A stretch of 64,000 nucleotides of DNA. It comes from Thereva unica. Lineage: Eukaryota; Arthropoda; Insecta; Diptera; Therevidae. The DNA lies in assembly GCA_949987705.1 (NCBI GenBank), contig OX465282.1:918501-982500 (forward strand). Reading direction: 5' to 3'. Every line of letters starts with the position of its first letter. The first letter of the stretch is position 1. Below the pieces are notes generated by a model. That model ran no database searches. It was not told the DNA's origin and saw only the letters and a list, made by a program, of their open reading frames with translations. Of the stretch, positions 9,540 to 20,471 are shown in pieces. Both the position numbers and the translations under genes were made by a program.

Positions 9540-10640
9540 GTTGATAGAGAATGGCACTCATCTCTGTTAGGTAAATTCCAACTCAATGCCAAGACACAGT
9601 TCTGCAGAACTGAATTGAGAGTTTCCTTTCCGTTTAACCAAGGTATTACTAGAAGGCATTAAATATAAACCCCATCGCATCTCTGCTGGTGTCCCAGGGA
9701 TCAATTCTGCCACCAGCTCTCTATTTCTTATCCTTAAATGGCCTACACGTAGTCCCCTTCAGCCCACTTCACAGCCCGGCTGATAGCGGTACTCTGTGTA
9801 ATTTTTCCGTTGTTAATAATGCCGGCTTTGGTTTCGTAGGCATTAAAGCACTTGACTACCATCGCATAGATACGCGGTTCGAATCCACTTCGCGCCAAAT
9901 TCGTTCATGTTTCCATTTTTCTAAACTAGCCTTCCCTCTTTACAAGAAGCCATCTCCAGGTCGCTGATGGAATAAAACCGCGTTTTGGCATTGTCAGTTG
10001 TCACCGTGCTAAACATACTACAGAAGGTGCAAAGACGTGCGATGTTATGCGTAACAGGAGCTCATCGCTCCACACCTACAGAAGTCCTAAATTTTATGTT
10101 AAACCTTCCTCCATTGAATCTTGTATCAAGGCAAAACTCAACCCTGGCAGCTCTTGGAATAAAATAATCTGGTTTTTAGACCGGAATCAGGGGAGGGTTC
10201 ATGAAGGTGCTGAACTCTGTTATCATCCTCACAAAAACCCACTTCTGTATACCCGAGGCAAATTAACCTGGCCCTCGTATGATATCATGCGGACCACTTC
10301 ACTACTGAGCCTCGGGAGACAGGACCTCTCAGATATAGCGGGAGTGCTCACCGGACATTATCTGAGAGGGACGCATGCGACCCGGTTAAGTCTTTAGACC
10401 GTACGAGTTTTACAGAAGCTGTAAGAATCTGGACGAGGAGGAAAGTTTACTACATCTCATTTGCCACTGCCCAACCCTAAGCAGATGGAAGTTTTTGTTG
10501 AACCCTTTCTAAGCACTCTTGCGGAGTGCAAGATGCAACTTAGAAGATTCATTTCTTTCTCCAGATGGTTTTAGCAGCAACTTTTATGACAGGTTTAAAG
10601 TAGGATCACTATGGCATCAAAATGGGCCTATCCTCTTGGC
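9540..10640 (+). pseudogene. Decayed non-LTR retrotransposon fragment (RT end and C-terminus)
   Basis: The + strand shows VSQGSILPPALYFL, a worn form of the RT motif GVPQGSVLSP, then a displaced FADD-like stretch (HSPADSGTLC). Later comes LQKVQRRAMLCVTGAHRSTP followed by LNFMLNLPPLNLV, a signature of the region after RT in R1/LOA/I-type elements, and finally a Cys/His tail (LPLPNPKQ frame, CHCPTLSRWK). Stops and frameshifts separate the pieces. A tRNA-like insertion may interrupt it near 9810-9960. It is clearly nonfunctional. Confidence 0.55.
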
Positions 10641-10862
10641 TTAAGTGTATGAGCTCAAACCAACAGCTGTCATATGTAACTTAACCTGGCCTAATACCAG
10701 ATTAACCTCTTCGGTTGATCACCTCTACTTAGTGCCTAGTGACACCCGGCGGGAATCCAATGTGTATGGATGTGGAAATCGTGGATCACGTCAAACAGAT
10801 AGGGACATGGAAACGATTGTAGAAAACTTCTGCTCCAGTTCTATTAAATTTCATAACTATTA

Positions 10863-11030
10863 AGTCGTGTTTACATTCCAAAGTCAACGCGAAAGTGCAC
10901 TGTGAAGCTCTTTTATCGCACAGCAAAGTTTCAGAATTTTCGTGCAACAGATAAAAAATCATACAAATTTCTGTGCGATAAAAAAGTTCAAAGTGCACTT
11001 TCGCGTTGACTTTGGGATGTAAAGTCGGCT
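10863..11030 (+). mobile_element. 168-bp foldback MITE, TTA duplication
   Basis: The left arm starts AGTCGTGTTTACATTCCAAA and the right arm, reverse-complemented, starts AGCCGACTTTACATCCCAAA. The arms pair for about 60 bp and leave a loop of about 45 bp. TTA flanks both sides (10860-10862 and 11031-11033). A 3-bp TWA duplication suggests PIF/Harbinger-type mobilisation (inference). Confidence 0.75.
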
Positions 11031-11456
11031 TTACTCCTTTATTTTTTTAACACTAAACACGCAAATTGTCAAATTTAATATTCCTCGTCTAGTTTCCACT
11101 TCCCTCAGCAAGTCAGAGTGCGGGTTAGATTCTTATCTAAATCCAGCTATAAATATCATTGAAACAATTAAAATCACCCGGCTGTAAGACGATCGTGACT
11201 TTCACATGCCAGACCATGTTTTAATTCAAATGTTCACGATCATCTGACCATGAGATTATAAATCTTTTAAGATGGTCTCGCAATTCATAAATAAATTCAA
11301 ATTAAACACCAACTTCGCGATAAATATAAAATTACATCATAATTTATTAGATTCGCTCTTATATAAGTCAATCTTTAATCCATTTAGTATTTTAGAAGTA
11401 ATATGTATATAGAATGTTTAATAAATAATTTAGTAATATGAAAAATCAATTTTCAG

Positions 11457-11931
11457 GTTTTCGTCCTAGCCTTCGCTATAATTATGCTAAATACAGATTT
11501 GCATACACCAAACCTAAAGCCAGAAAGGCGGATGCGTGTCGATGATTTTATTAAGAATCTTCGTGGTATTGATGATTGTCACGATATCGATCGTGACATG
11601 CTAGCCGGCATCTATGAACGAGTTAAAGCTAATGAATTTAAGCCTGGAAGTGATCATGTTACCCAAGTAATGAAAGTTCAAGCGACCATAGTCGGCAAGA
11701 AACCAAATTTAGCGCTGCCGCATCGTCGTTTGGTATGTTATTGTCGTCTATATGAAATACCCGATATTAATAAGAAGGAAAGGCCCGGCGTTCATCAGCG
11801 TGAAGTTTTCCTATTTAATGATCTCCTTGTTATAACAAAAATTTTCAATAAGAAAAAATCGTCAGTGACGTACACCTTCAGAAATAGTTACCCTCTATGT
11901 GGAATGGTAGTTACCCTTATAGATGTTCAAA
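11457..11931 (+). CDS. siz: siz exon: second half of Sec7 and start of PH domain
   Basis: The acceptor is TTTTCAG|G and the donor CAAA|GTAAGT. The exon opens with [20 protein letters not shown], the second conserved Sec7 motif that forms the Arf-binding groove. It continues through [20 protein letters not shown] to the end of Sec7, then [20 protein letters not shown] and the first strands of the PH domain ([20 protein letters not shown]). The PH domain in this family binds phosphoinositides and helps membrane targeting. It joins the previous exon exactly at a codon boundary. Confidence 0.93.
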
Positions 11932-11990
11932 GTAAGTTCATGGTTTTCATTTAATTGAAACATTTTTAAATTATTGTTTTTCTATTATAG

Positions 11991-12347
11991 ATTATCCTTA
12001 TTGTATACGATTATCACAAAAAGTCGATGGTAAAGCATTGGTTACATTTAATGCACGCAATGAACATGATAGATGTAAATTTGCTGAAGATTTAAGAGAA
12101 TCAATTAGTGAAATGGATGAAATGGAATCGTTACGTATTGAAGCTGAATTAGAAAGACAAAAATCGGCTCGTGGTAATCGACAAACTGGCAATTCAGAGA
12201 ATCGAGATAGCGGCGTTGCCGATGTTGAAGTATGCCCATGTCCATTCCAATCACCTCAAGGCAATGAAAATGCTATGGCTGGTCACGATTCGGCACAATT
12301 AAAGAGGAGTGCTCTTAGCAATAGCTTATTGGATATGCATGAACAGT
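11991..12347 (+). CDS. siz: siz exon: end of PH domain and acidic helix
   Basis: The acceptor is TATTATAG|A and the donor CAGT|GTAAGT, after a 59-nt intron. It encodes NYPYCIRLSQKVDGKALVTF, the last PH strands, then the C-terminal PH helix NEHDRCKFAEDLRESISEMD. A charged region and SALSNSLLDMHEQ follow. The downstream intron is 7.7 kb and heavily invaded by repeats, yet the splice phase (one base carried) is correct for the last exon. Confidence 0.93.
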
Positions 12348-13218
12348 GTAAGTATTTATACCTATTTTATTATCTTTATCTTATTATTAAAATTTTACAA
12401 AACAAAAAAATAAAACAATATAAATTTTTACAAGTAGTGCTGTAGCCATTGAAATCACGTTTTTTTATATATTAATAATATTTAAACATGCAAGATTAAT
12501 TAATCGATTACACAACAAACAAAATCGCATCATGTCAGTGTTTTTTTTACTTAGAATTTAATTTTGTTAATTTAAAAATATAAAACATAACGTACCAATA
12601 AATAAACAACAAAAGATATCAAAAAAATTGTTTTTAGATGCAGTTTTGTTGCTAATCATGCACATATTTGCTTTAATTGTTGATAAATTAAAAAAACAAA
12701 AAAATTAAAATATATTCTGAAACTCTATCTCTATTACTATCAAAATAGGAGGCATTTTTGTGTTGTTATAGAAAAAATAATAATCTACTGATGGGATATT
12801 ATCGGGATTTGCTACGCCAACAAATTACATATATTTTCAGGTAAAAGCCTCAAAATTATGCCTAGGGCTTTTTCTCATCTTTGCCACAATCATATTTTAT
12901 ATATATCACAAGATGTACAGAAAATATTTCACATAGACTATTCAATTTGATTGTAGTTCCTCTATATATGAAAAAAAATTGCTAGAACATCGTCTTCTAT
13001 GATTTTAGAATTGATAAAATCAATTACGGGTCCATTCATAATATTGTATTTAAATCATTTTATAATGTAGAAACCATGTGTAATGAAGTAGGGATCATTG
13101 TATTGAAGAGATTCGATTAAGAGAGTACTCATTTCCTTGTAAATTTTTCTCCAAGTAAAGAATGATTGTTTGTATTATTATTATTATTATTAAAAGGTTC
13201 TGCAACCTGGAACCGGTC
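12348..13218 (+). other. AT-rich start of the 7.7-kb siz intron
   Basis: No genes are visible. It ends in a (TTA)n-like microsatellite near 13175-13195 and then a small transposon. Confidence 0.6.
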
Positions 13219-13221
13219 CTG

Positions 13222-13594
13222 GGGGGTTATCCTGGAATGCGATTCGAAAGTCATCAAAATCGAAAATAAAAAAAAGGTATCCCCCAATGCGAATTCGAAT
13301 TAAATTTGTCCGTCAGTCATCGGATTTCAGTCCGTGAGTAAAGCCATTGACGGATTTGTTCGTTTTAAAATATTTTAAAAACTCTTTAAATATTCCTGAA
13401 ACAATTGTTCGCGTTAAAATGTCTAATTAAATTGATAAATGAAGTTGATTGGCCGAAAATAATTTCGTTTCGAATATTTATCAGACAATAATTTCAATAC
13501 GATGCGATCGCATTCAGCGATACAAAAACAAAATCGCATCGCAACTGGCTTCCGTTAGCTTCTCACTTTCGAATCGCATTCCAGGATAACCCCC
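13222..13594 (+). mobile_element. 373-bp inverted-repeat element (GGGGGTTATCC termini)
   Basis: The termini GGGGGTTATCCTGGAATGCG and its reverse complement pair for about 30 bp. They are flanked by CTG on both sides (13219-13221 and 13595-13597). A worn copy of the terminus recurs 50 bp in (GGTATCCCCCAATGCGA at about 13276). No coding capacity. A related single end (GGGGTTATCCTAAATTCC) occurs near 42464. Confidence 0.7.
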
Positions 13595-14358
13595 CTGGCC
13601 TCTCACAACAAAAGTGTCGTACACTGCAAAAGCGGTGCAGCTCTACACTTCAAAATACTAGAGGTTGACCCGCTTTGGAGTCTCACTCCGCCACATCCCC
13701 GCTACAAAATCAAAGCGACTCCAGAAGTGCAATACAATGGCACTTATAGTGCACCTCTCCACTTCTACAGCGAAAGATAGGGCAAAGTGCGACTCTAAAG
13801 AAATCAACCTCCAACACTCTGAAATACGAAGCCACATTACTTCTACATTGAACGACACAAGTTTTTTTCCGGGTGATGTTATAAGCGTCACGTCAACCTT
13901 ACTTGGAAGGGAGTAGCCCGATCATATTAGCCCATCCTCAGATTGTTTGTATACTATAGAATTTTGAAATGTCCAATTTTGCGTGAGTTATGTTTAAATA
14001 AGTTTTTTTATAAAACTTATCCTTAAGATCTTTCCTATGGAATTCAAATTACTGAACGTGTAATGTTACTATTTTCACATAGTTTTGCAGCCTGAGCTGG
14101 GCCATGATGACGTCCGACCGTATATTATCGGAAGACATTTATAAACGGGCCCACTGTGTGTTCTGTTTAGTACTTTTCGGTGTAAATAAAAAAAACAAGC
14201 GAAGGTGCCATCACCATCCAGAAGAAATCTTGAATTAACTGACTGGCAGTAGTTAGTTCTACTACTTTTCCACACCCTCAACTCGGCCTAACCAGCATCA
14301 CAGCGTCTATGGTTCGGTTGACATATTTTACTTAGTTTTAGGAGGCGTAACACTCTAA

Positions 14359-14566
14359 GTCGGGCCGTATACCAACGCTGCATAGCTGTCATATGCAGCT
14401 TTTAGTCACCTTTTGTCGCTAATAAGCATGCGAAGCTGCATATCCAGCTTTTCGTCATTTAAATATGAAATAAATCGTCACATGCCGCTCTGCTGCATAA
14501 ATCTTCATACAAAAATGAGGGAAAGCTGCATTATGACACCTATGAATCTTTGGTATACGGCCGGCC
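14359..14566 (+). mobile_element. 208-bp MITE with TAA duplication and iterated GCTGCATA
   Basis: The ends share CSGGCCGTATACCAA (left from 14359, right reverse-complemented) and are flanked by TAA (14356-14358 and 14567-14569). The octamer GCTGCATA recurs at 14377, 14435 and 14492, with a one-base variant at 14525; the first three are about 57 bp apart. No ORF. Confidence 0.7.
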
Positions 14567-14719
14567 TAATGAGGCGCTTACCGCTCTTCTTCCAATAGCG
14601 CTACAGCCCAACATATGCTGTGGCCTCATCTATTTTGGCTAAGGTTCTCCAGCTCGAAGTATGAAGAAGTGGTTCTGCATCTGGTGCAACCGCATCCGTC
14701 CACCTTTTCCTCGGCCGGC

Positions 14720-16632
14720 CTATAGGTCTATCTATCTATGTGCCCCTTAATCCCTCGTGGGACATAGGGCGGAAACAGTTGCCCTCCAGCGGACTCTGTT
14801 TTGCGCGACAGCTCTTAGCTCTGACCAGGATCTCCCAGTAGTTGCGGCCTCTGCTAGTAGGGTTCTCCTCCACGTTGTTCTAGGTCTTCCAACTCGACGG
14901 GATCCTTGCGGGTTCCAGTCAAGGGCCTGTTTGGCTAGATTTTCGTTATCGCGTCGCAAGGTGTGGCCAACCCAATTCCATTTCCTTCGCCTGATTTGGT
15001 CGTCTATCCTTTCTTGGCCGGCACGGCGCCATAGCTCTTCATTTGAAATTCTATCTTGCCAGCGGATTTTTAGGATACGACGTAGGCATCTGTTTATGAA
15101 GACTTGTAGGCGCCCTGTGATGAATTGGGTGACTTTCCATGTTTCGCAACCGTATAAAAGAACTGCCTTAACGTTGGAGTTGAACAGCCGCAATTTGGTG
15201 TTGGTTGAGATCTCCGTTGATCTCCATATGCGGAACAAGCATGCATATGCGCTTCGTGCTTTATTTATTCTGGAACTGACGTCTTCTTCTGCACCACCAT
15301 TTTCGGTAATAATACTACCGAGGTAGCAGAATTTATCTACCAGTTCCACGTCACGGTTATTCAGCGCAGTTCGTTCAAGTGTGTTTGCATTTATCCGCAT
15401 TTCTTTGGTTTTATTCGGATTCAGCCTTAAGCCTGCTAGACTACTTTCTGTTGCCAAATTGTTTAACATGTTTTTTAGCTCCTGATGTCTGTGGGCCAGC
15501 AAACAGATATCATCTGCGTAGTCGAGGTCCTTAAGGCGATCTAGCAAACCCCACTGTATGCCGCCTGTTCTACTATCTAGAGCGCCAACAAGAATGTCAT
15601 TTATTACTATAAGAAATAGTAATGGGGATAGTAAGCATCCTTGTCGTACTCCTGAACTCACCTCAAAGCTGTCGGATAATTTTCCGTTATGGAGAACTCT
15701 GCATTTGGAATTGTTGTATAGGGCTTTTATCAATTCTATTATCTTATCCGGCAGTCCACGTCGCCGTAATGCCTGCCATATAAAGCTCCTATTAACCGAG
15801 TCGAACGCTTTCTCATAATCTACGAAAGCAAGGTAAAGGGGGGATCGGAATTCAGTAGACTGTTCCACTATTATTCTTAAGGTGTTGATGTGATCTATAC
15901 ATGAACGGCCCTTCCTGAATCCGGCCTGCTGCCTTCTAAGCGTTTGATCTACTGCCTCTCTTATTCTTGATAGTATAGTGTGGGACAAGATTTTTCCCAC
16001 AGTAGATAATAGACAGATGCCTCTCCAGTTGTCGCATATTGTTAGATCCCCCTTTTTGGGTATTTTGACTATGATACCTTCCGTCCAATCCTCCGGAAAG
16101 GTACAGGTGTTCCATGCTAATTCGAGGATTGGCTGAAGCGCATCTGCTATGAGGCTTGAGTCGGCTTTCAACAATTCTGGCGGGATGCCATCTTTTCCAG
16201 CTGCTTTACCATTGGCCATCGCATGAATTGCGGTTACTATTTCCGTCTTGGATGGGGCCCGGGTGTTGATTCTTATCGGCTGTGCATTGTTGCTGTTTTC
16301 CTGAGGCTCCTGTGTGAGTGAGCCATTCAGGGCGGCGAAGAAATAATCTCTCCATCTTTGGAGCTGCTCCTCGTCGCTGCACAGCAGCCTTCCATCCGCA
16401 CTCTTAACGGCATGCTTTTTAGTAGAGTGCTTTCCCGAGAGCTGTTTAGTAATTTGGTACAGCACTTTACTGTTGCCTGTGTTTGCCGCGTTTTCCGCTT
16501 TTTCTGCGAGCTCGTTTATCTGCTGCCTTGCGGCCTATAGGTAAGCCCTAGAAAACTTTCTTTGCTATTTTTCCTTCTGGCATATGCTTCTTGCATATAC
16601 TAGATTAAGAGCTTCGTTTCTGGCCGTTTAAT
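14720..16632 (-). mobile_element. 5'-truncated RTE-type non-LTR retrotransposon
   Basis: The minus-strand element includes the intact RT-containing frame described separately. Its 3' end is followed by a (ATAG)n tail near 14733-14743, read on the minus strand. The 5' end is lost: homology stops near 16632, where an unrelated RT fragment begins. The endonuclease domain is absent. It is a closely related copy of the + strand element at 61076-62652. Confidence 0.8.
14747..16534 (-). CDS. RTE-type reverse transcriptase, partial ORF
   Basis: The frame is open from a TAG near 16535 to the stop at 14747. No true start is seen, as expected for a truncated copy. It contains a thumb-proximal linker (QLSGKHSTKKHAVKSADGRL), then RT blocks: NGKAAGKDGIPPELLKADSS, DNWRGICLLSTVGKILSH, QQAGFRKGRSCIDHINTLRI, YEKAFDSVNR, SGVRQGCLLSPLLFLIVIND and the catalytic LDYADDICLLAHRH. 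The C-terminus (KWNWVGHTLRRDNENLAKQA, RVGRPRTTWRR, RVRWRATVSALCPTRD) is the RTE-like tail. The RT active site is intact, unlike in most fragments here, so the copy is relatively young. It lies antisense within the siz intron. Confidence 0.85.
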   Translation of the reverse strand, partial: AARQQINELAEKAENAANTGNSKVLYQITKQLSGKHSTKKHAVKSADGRLLCSDEEQLQRWRDYFFAALNGSLTQEPQENSNNAQPIRINTRAPSKTEIVTAIHAMANGKAAGKDGIPPELLKADSSLIADALQPILELAWNTCTFPEDWTEGIIVKIPKKGDLTICDNWRGICLLSTVGKILSHTILSRIREAVDQTLRRQQAGFRKGRSCIDHINTLRIIVEQSTEFRSPLYLAFVDYEKAFDSVNRSFIWQALRRRGLPDKIIELIKALYNNSKCRVLHNGKLSDSFEVSSGVRQGCLLSPLLFLIVINDILVGALDSRTGGIQWGLLDRLKDLDYADDICLLAHRHQELKNMLNNLATESSLAGLRLNPNKTKEMRINANTLERTALNNRDVELVDKFCYLGSIITENGGAEEDVSSRINKARSAYACLFRIWRSTEISTNTKLRLFNSNVKAVLLYGCETWKVTQFITGRLQVFINRCLRRILKIRWQDRISNEELWRRAGQERIDDQIRRRKWNWVGHTLRRDNENLAKQALDWNPQGSRRVGRPRTTWRRTLLAEAATTGRSWSELRAVAQNRVRWRATVSALCPTRD

Positions 16633-17120
16633 CAAGGCAGCAATTGATGGCGTCGAATCTAACCCTCACACCATCTCCGCAGGTGTTCCTCAGGGCACAA
16701 TTCTATCACCAGCTTTTTTCCTAATTTTTTGTAAATTACCTGCTCTCAATCCCAACTCACTCTACAGCTTTGCTGACGACGGTACTCTAAATTAGTGCTA
16801 TGGCTTCGATACTGTAGGTCAAGCACGCGTCAGACCTTGATTGCATCATCGTAAACTCATGTCATGTCAATTCAATCAACAGGGACATTGAACTAATTCT
16901 TCATTGGGCCCTCAATAACCGTGTCGAATTTAATGCATTCATCTCCAATAAAACTTGCACCGACCGTCCTTCTATTTCAGTGGGCACTAAAATCCTAACG
17001 GTAACAACTAACTGTTGATATTTAACGATTATCAGTAGTATTAGCCTTTCACCAGATCTACAGATTGATCGGTGATTAAATGAATCCTTTAATAAAAAAC
17101 CGACACGTGACGGCCAATGC
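16633..17120 (+). pseudogene. Decayed non-LTR RT fragment
   Basis: The + strand reads IKAAIDGVESNPHTISAGVP, then QGTILSPAFFLIFC and LYSFADDGTL, the RT blocks around the FADD catalytic site. These are followed by a worn DIELILHWALNNRVEFNAF segment. Several stops follow. It resembles the fragment at 9.6 kb (I/Jockey/R1 group), not the adjacent RTE. Confidence 0.5.
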
Positions 17121-17174
17121 TCACGCCAACGTTGGGACCAAAGCAAGTTTCTCGATCCACACGCTTGTGCCAAC

Positions 17175-17870
17175 ATGTGCAGCCGGCCTTTTTTTTCCTG
17201 TGTGAATTTTTGGGTCCAAAGGTACTGCGGCTATTTATTTGGCCTATTGTACTACACCCCTATACCTCATATTTGTAGGGGAGACCGCTTGAACAAGTTC
17301 AGAAGTCTGCTGCTTCGACTTGTATGTTTGAGTTGGGACTTCTCGAACAAAGAAACCCTGCTCCTCGCTATTTAAGGCTCTCACAAAGAACGTCCAGGGC
17401 AGACTGATACAAAGTCTGCAGTTGGGGTCCTCCGCCCTTCCTATCCTCCATAAGTGGTAATTTTGGGCGCAATTTCCGGTAATCAACAACAAGTGTCCTG
17501 ACATCATTTCTGCTGCGCTCTAACAAATCCTTGACTGTCTTAGAGGACGGCGAAGGAAGGAACCGCTTAGAGGTGGCTAGTCCAGGCGCGGAGCTTCAGC
17601 ATTAAGTATTTTTCGTCAAACTCCGATCGGCTTTGAGCTCTTTGCAGCAAGCTGTAGGTGTAGGCTGATAGGTTCGTTGGCGCAGGTGATCTTAATGAGA
17701 CTACCTGTGGCCCTTACACCCAAAAACTGAGATGGGCAATCGCCTTTAAGACTTTTGTCCACCTCAATCAAGATAGAATCGCAAATAGAGGAGGATTGCT
17801 CCTCCGTCAATTTGTATTCAGGGTAGTTGTCCAAGAACACTGCCATGGTGATCCTAGCCAGCTTGTTCCA
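17175..17870 (-). pseudogene. Non-LTR retrotransposon remnants (C-terminal Cys/His tail; DUF4780-like piece)
   Basis: On the minus strand 17244-17507 gives SGHLLLITGNCAQNYHLWRI, then GRAEDPNCRLC and MRYRGVVQ. This is the tail that follows RNase H in several non-LTR clades. 17616-17846 gives VFLDNYPEYKLTEEQSSSIC followed by ATGSLIKITCANEP, which resembles the DUF4780-type segment seen in insect retroelement proteins (from memory, not searched). Both are broken. 17871-18339 shows nothing I can name. Confidence 0.35.
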
Positions 17871-18339
17871 ATATGAGCGTTATTGCGACTCCGCCGCTTT
17901 TTTTTCCCTGGGTCCTTGTTCAGCCGGAGAATCCTCTGACCGCTGCTGTTTTGGTAATGCATCAATCAGATCCGGCATGCGACACTAGAGGATGTAGGAG
18001 CTGGTGCTACCAATTTTCTGGTGGGTTCGGAAACTTCTGGCAGTACAGGGGCTATAGAGGCCCGTTCCTTGGAGCCCCCGGTGTTTTGACAACTGCCCTG
18101 CCTTCATTTGCGGCTTTTCTTGTCTTAGCCCTCCTTCTCACCACCAGCACCAGATTTTTCCCTGCCAGGCTGCACGGTCATACAGACAAACTTGGCAGTT
18201 AGTTCCGCCAGCTGCCTGGGTCACTGTTGTTGATAGGGAAGCTGGACGAGGTACCTCCAAGGAGATCCCACTCCAGCTCTGAGCTGCAATCAGACCCGCA
18301 ATCTCCTTTGCCTGTTTTTTTTTTAATTTTGCTCCATAA

Positions 18340-18868
18340 GGCTGCTTACACACCAAACTCGACATCGACACGACATAACAAAACGTCCATCGACAAAAAA
18401 AATTTTGTCGAATATTCGTACACACCAAATTCGACATCTAATGAACAAGAAGGTCATGTCGTGTCATGTTGAATTCAGTGTGTACGGAGATTCGACACAA
18501 TTCGACACTCGACACAACAAAAGTCACTGCATAAGTACTCGACGTGTCGAAAGTCGTCGTTCGACGTTTTTCCTCGTGTCGCCTTCAGTGGATATAAACT
18601 GATTTGAATGTGAAGCCCTTCGTCGGTAACAGTTTTTTTCCTTGTCGAGTTCTGTCGTGTCGTGTCGATGTCGAATTCAGTGTGAATACACTCGTTTAAT
18701 AATAAGAATAAATGGGTGTCACAACAAAAAATCTTGTCGTGTCGTGTAGATGTCGAATTCAGTGTGAATAGACCCGCTTAATGATAAGAATAGATGTGTG
18801 TCGCGACAGAAAAATGTTGTCGAATTTTGTCGTGTCATGTCGATGTCGAGTTTGGTGTGTAAGCAGCC
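18340..18868 (+). mobile_element. 529-bp MITE, TAA duplication, terminus iterated inside
   Basis: The termini GGCTGCTTACACACCAAACT and its reverse complement pair for about 30 bp. TAA flanks both sides (18337-18339 and 18869-18871). The inner part of the terminus (GTCGATGTCGARTTYRGTGTG) recurs at about 18664, 18747 and 18839 on the right half, roughly 82 and 92 bp apart. Inverted versions lie on the left half (about 18428 and 18489). No ORF. Confidence 0.8.
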
Positions 18869-19125
18869 TAAAAGTCCCGTGAGTGTGACAGGAAGTAAAG
18901 GTCTATTCTGACAGAGCCTCCATATCAGAATAAGGCTATATTTAACTGGGCGCGCTCGGTGCCCAGAGGAGATCGTTCCGGACAATCCCTACCATGCAGT
19001 GCTTGATACGATGACATTTACATCTTGGCTGGGAAGGGCCTTAAGGGTGTGCTCTCTACTACCTTCGTTAGTTGGTTATACAGCGGGCGCGGCGAGGAGG
19101 TTGCGGCTCGATTTTACCTCTCCGG

Positions 19126-19490
19126 CCTCGCGTTTGATCTACTGGCTCTCTTATCGTAGATATTAAAATGTAGAACCAGACTTAACCCACAGTAGATAAT
19201 GGACAAATGCCTCTTCAATTGTCGCATATTGTTAGATCCTCGTCTTTTGGTATTTTATCTATGATACCTTTGTCCAATCCTCCACAAAGCACCTGTACCT
19301 TGCACCTGTACCATACTGTTTTTAAAGTTGCAGGCTTGTGTCGCATCTGCTATGAAGTTTGAATAAGGGGTGGCACCACAGAAGTCGTTTCAAGTTATAG
19401 GTTTCGAGTTTTCCATTTCAAACTCAAAGGAGTTGAAACGACTTCTGTGCTGCCACCCTAGCTTTTAACAATTCTCTTCATGGATGAGTG
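19126..19490 (-). pseudogene. Old RTE fragment split by a small MITE
   Basis: The + strand here aligns with 15945-16190 (for example CACAGTAGATAATGGACAAA and TTGTCGCATATTGTTAGATC). It is therefore an older antisense copy of the RT region of the RTE family at 14.7-16.6 kb, with many substitutions. A 92-bp MITE (19367-19458) interrupts it. Confidence 0.7.
19367..19458 (+). mobile_element. 92-bp foldback MITE inside an RTE remnant
   Basis: The ends GGGGTGGCACCACAGAAGTC and GGGTGGCAGCACAGAAGTCG (reverse-complemented) nearly form one hairpin. The flanks are TAA (19364-19366) and TAG (19459-19461). Comparison with the uninterrupted RTE sequence at about 16150-16170 shows the site was filled by this insertion. 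Confidence 0.75.
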
Positions 19491-19502
19491 TTGATTGAAA
19501 GA

Positions 19503-20037
19503 AACATAAATAGACGAATTTAGTTCAATGGTTTTTAAAATTTAGCACTAGGCAGTCTATTAGAGACGTACCACTTAGTTAGATCAAGTATGATCGTAAG
19601 AAGTATAATAATTGGTTTTAACATTGTTACATAATTACATTCAAACACAAAATTTTTATTTAGAAAATCATTTGAATCCACAGAATGCAAATCATGTCAA
19701 ATATCGCATACTAGCAAAGCTGCTTTTGATTGAAAATTGGTTACACAAGAATCGTTTTAAATGGGATTCTTTCAAAAGAAACGAAAAAAATAACATTTAT
19801 CATTAAAAGCATTGTAAATACAATTTTTTTAGTCCTTCATCTAGCAGTATGATAGTAAAACATCGCTTACAAAGTCATATATACCTTATATCGCAAAACG
19901 CTCTCAGCCAAATCAAATCAAAATAATATCATCATTTAGCCAGCACCACAACTAGTAGAGTGTAGCCAATATCATAAAAACAAGAATATTCTCATAATAA
20001 CAATAATCAGTCTTTCCATTCTTTTATCGCCTTACAG
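19503..20037 (+). other. Intronic sequence before the last siz exon
   Basis: AT-rich sequence without recognisable features. It ends in the acceptor TTATCGCCTTACAG|T used by the last siz exon. Confidence 0.6.
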
Positions 20038-20471
20038 TTGGTAACGAGAAGCCCCAGAGGCGTGGAAGTGTCGGATCATTAGACAGTGGCATGTCAATAT
20101 CATTCCAATCAACGACAGCTAGTAGCGCATCAAGAGATAATGCAGCTGTTGTAGCGGCAGCAGCCAATGCAGCAGCAGCAAAAATTAGATTCCCTCCACC
20201 AGTAGGACATCAGCAGCAGCAACAGCAGCATCCAAATCATCATCCAATTATTCATCATCAACAACAGCTACAGCAACAACAACTACAGCAGCAAATACCC
20301 AGTGGCAGTGGTAGCAGTAGCAGTAGTACTAGCAGTGTTATGTATCATCATGGCTCAACAATGCATCCACCACCATCAACATCATCATCATCATCAACAA
20401 GTGGTCAACGTGGTCAACGTGAACGTAAACTTTCTAGATCTGATGAAAGTGGAAGATCTACGGAAGTTTAA
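20038..20471 (+). CDS. siz: siz last coding exon: Ala/Gln/His-rich tail with PDZ ligand
   Basis: The carried T plus TT gives Phe, so the protein reads through the splice from LLDMHEQ into FGNEKPQRRGSVGSLDSGMS, then ISFQSTTASSASRDN. Poly-Ala, poly-Gln, His-rich and Ser-rich runs follow; the CAG-type runs could be length-polymorphic. The end is RERKLSRSDESGRSTEV and a TAA at 20469-20471. The last three residues TEV fit a class I PDZ-binding motif (S/T-x-V). This agrees with the known binding of IQSEC proteins to PDZ scaffolds and suggests junctional or synaptic anchoring. Confidence 0.93.

Larger units (their letters stand above)
8842..11456 (+). other. siz intron with decayed retrotransposon and foldback element
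   Basis: A 2.6-kb intron separates the two halves of the Sec7 domain. It contains a decayed non-LTR fragment (about 9540-10640) and a 168-bp foldback element (10863-11030). The parts at 8842-9540 and 11034-11456 are AT-rich and show nothing recognisable. Confidence 0.85.

Noticed and set aside
14757..15326. 189-codon + frame
   Set aside because: Antisense shadow of the RTE reverse transcriptase; the same happens at 62316-62612.
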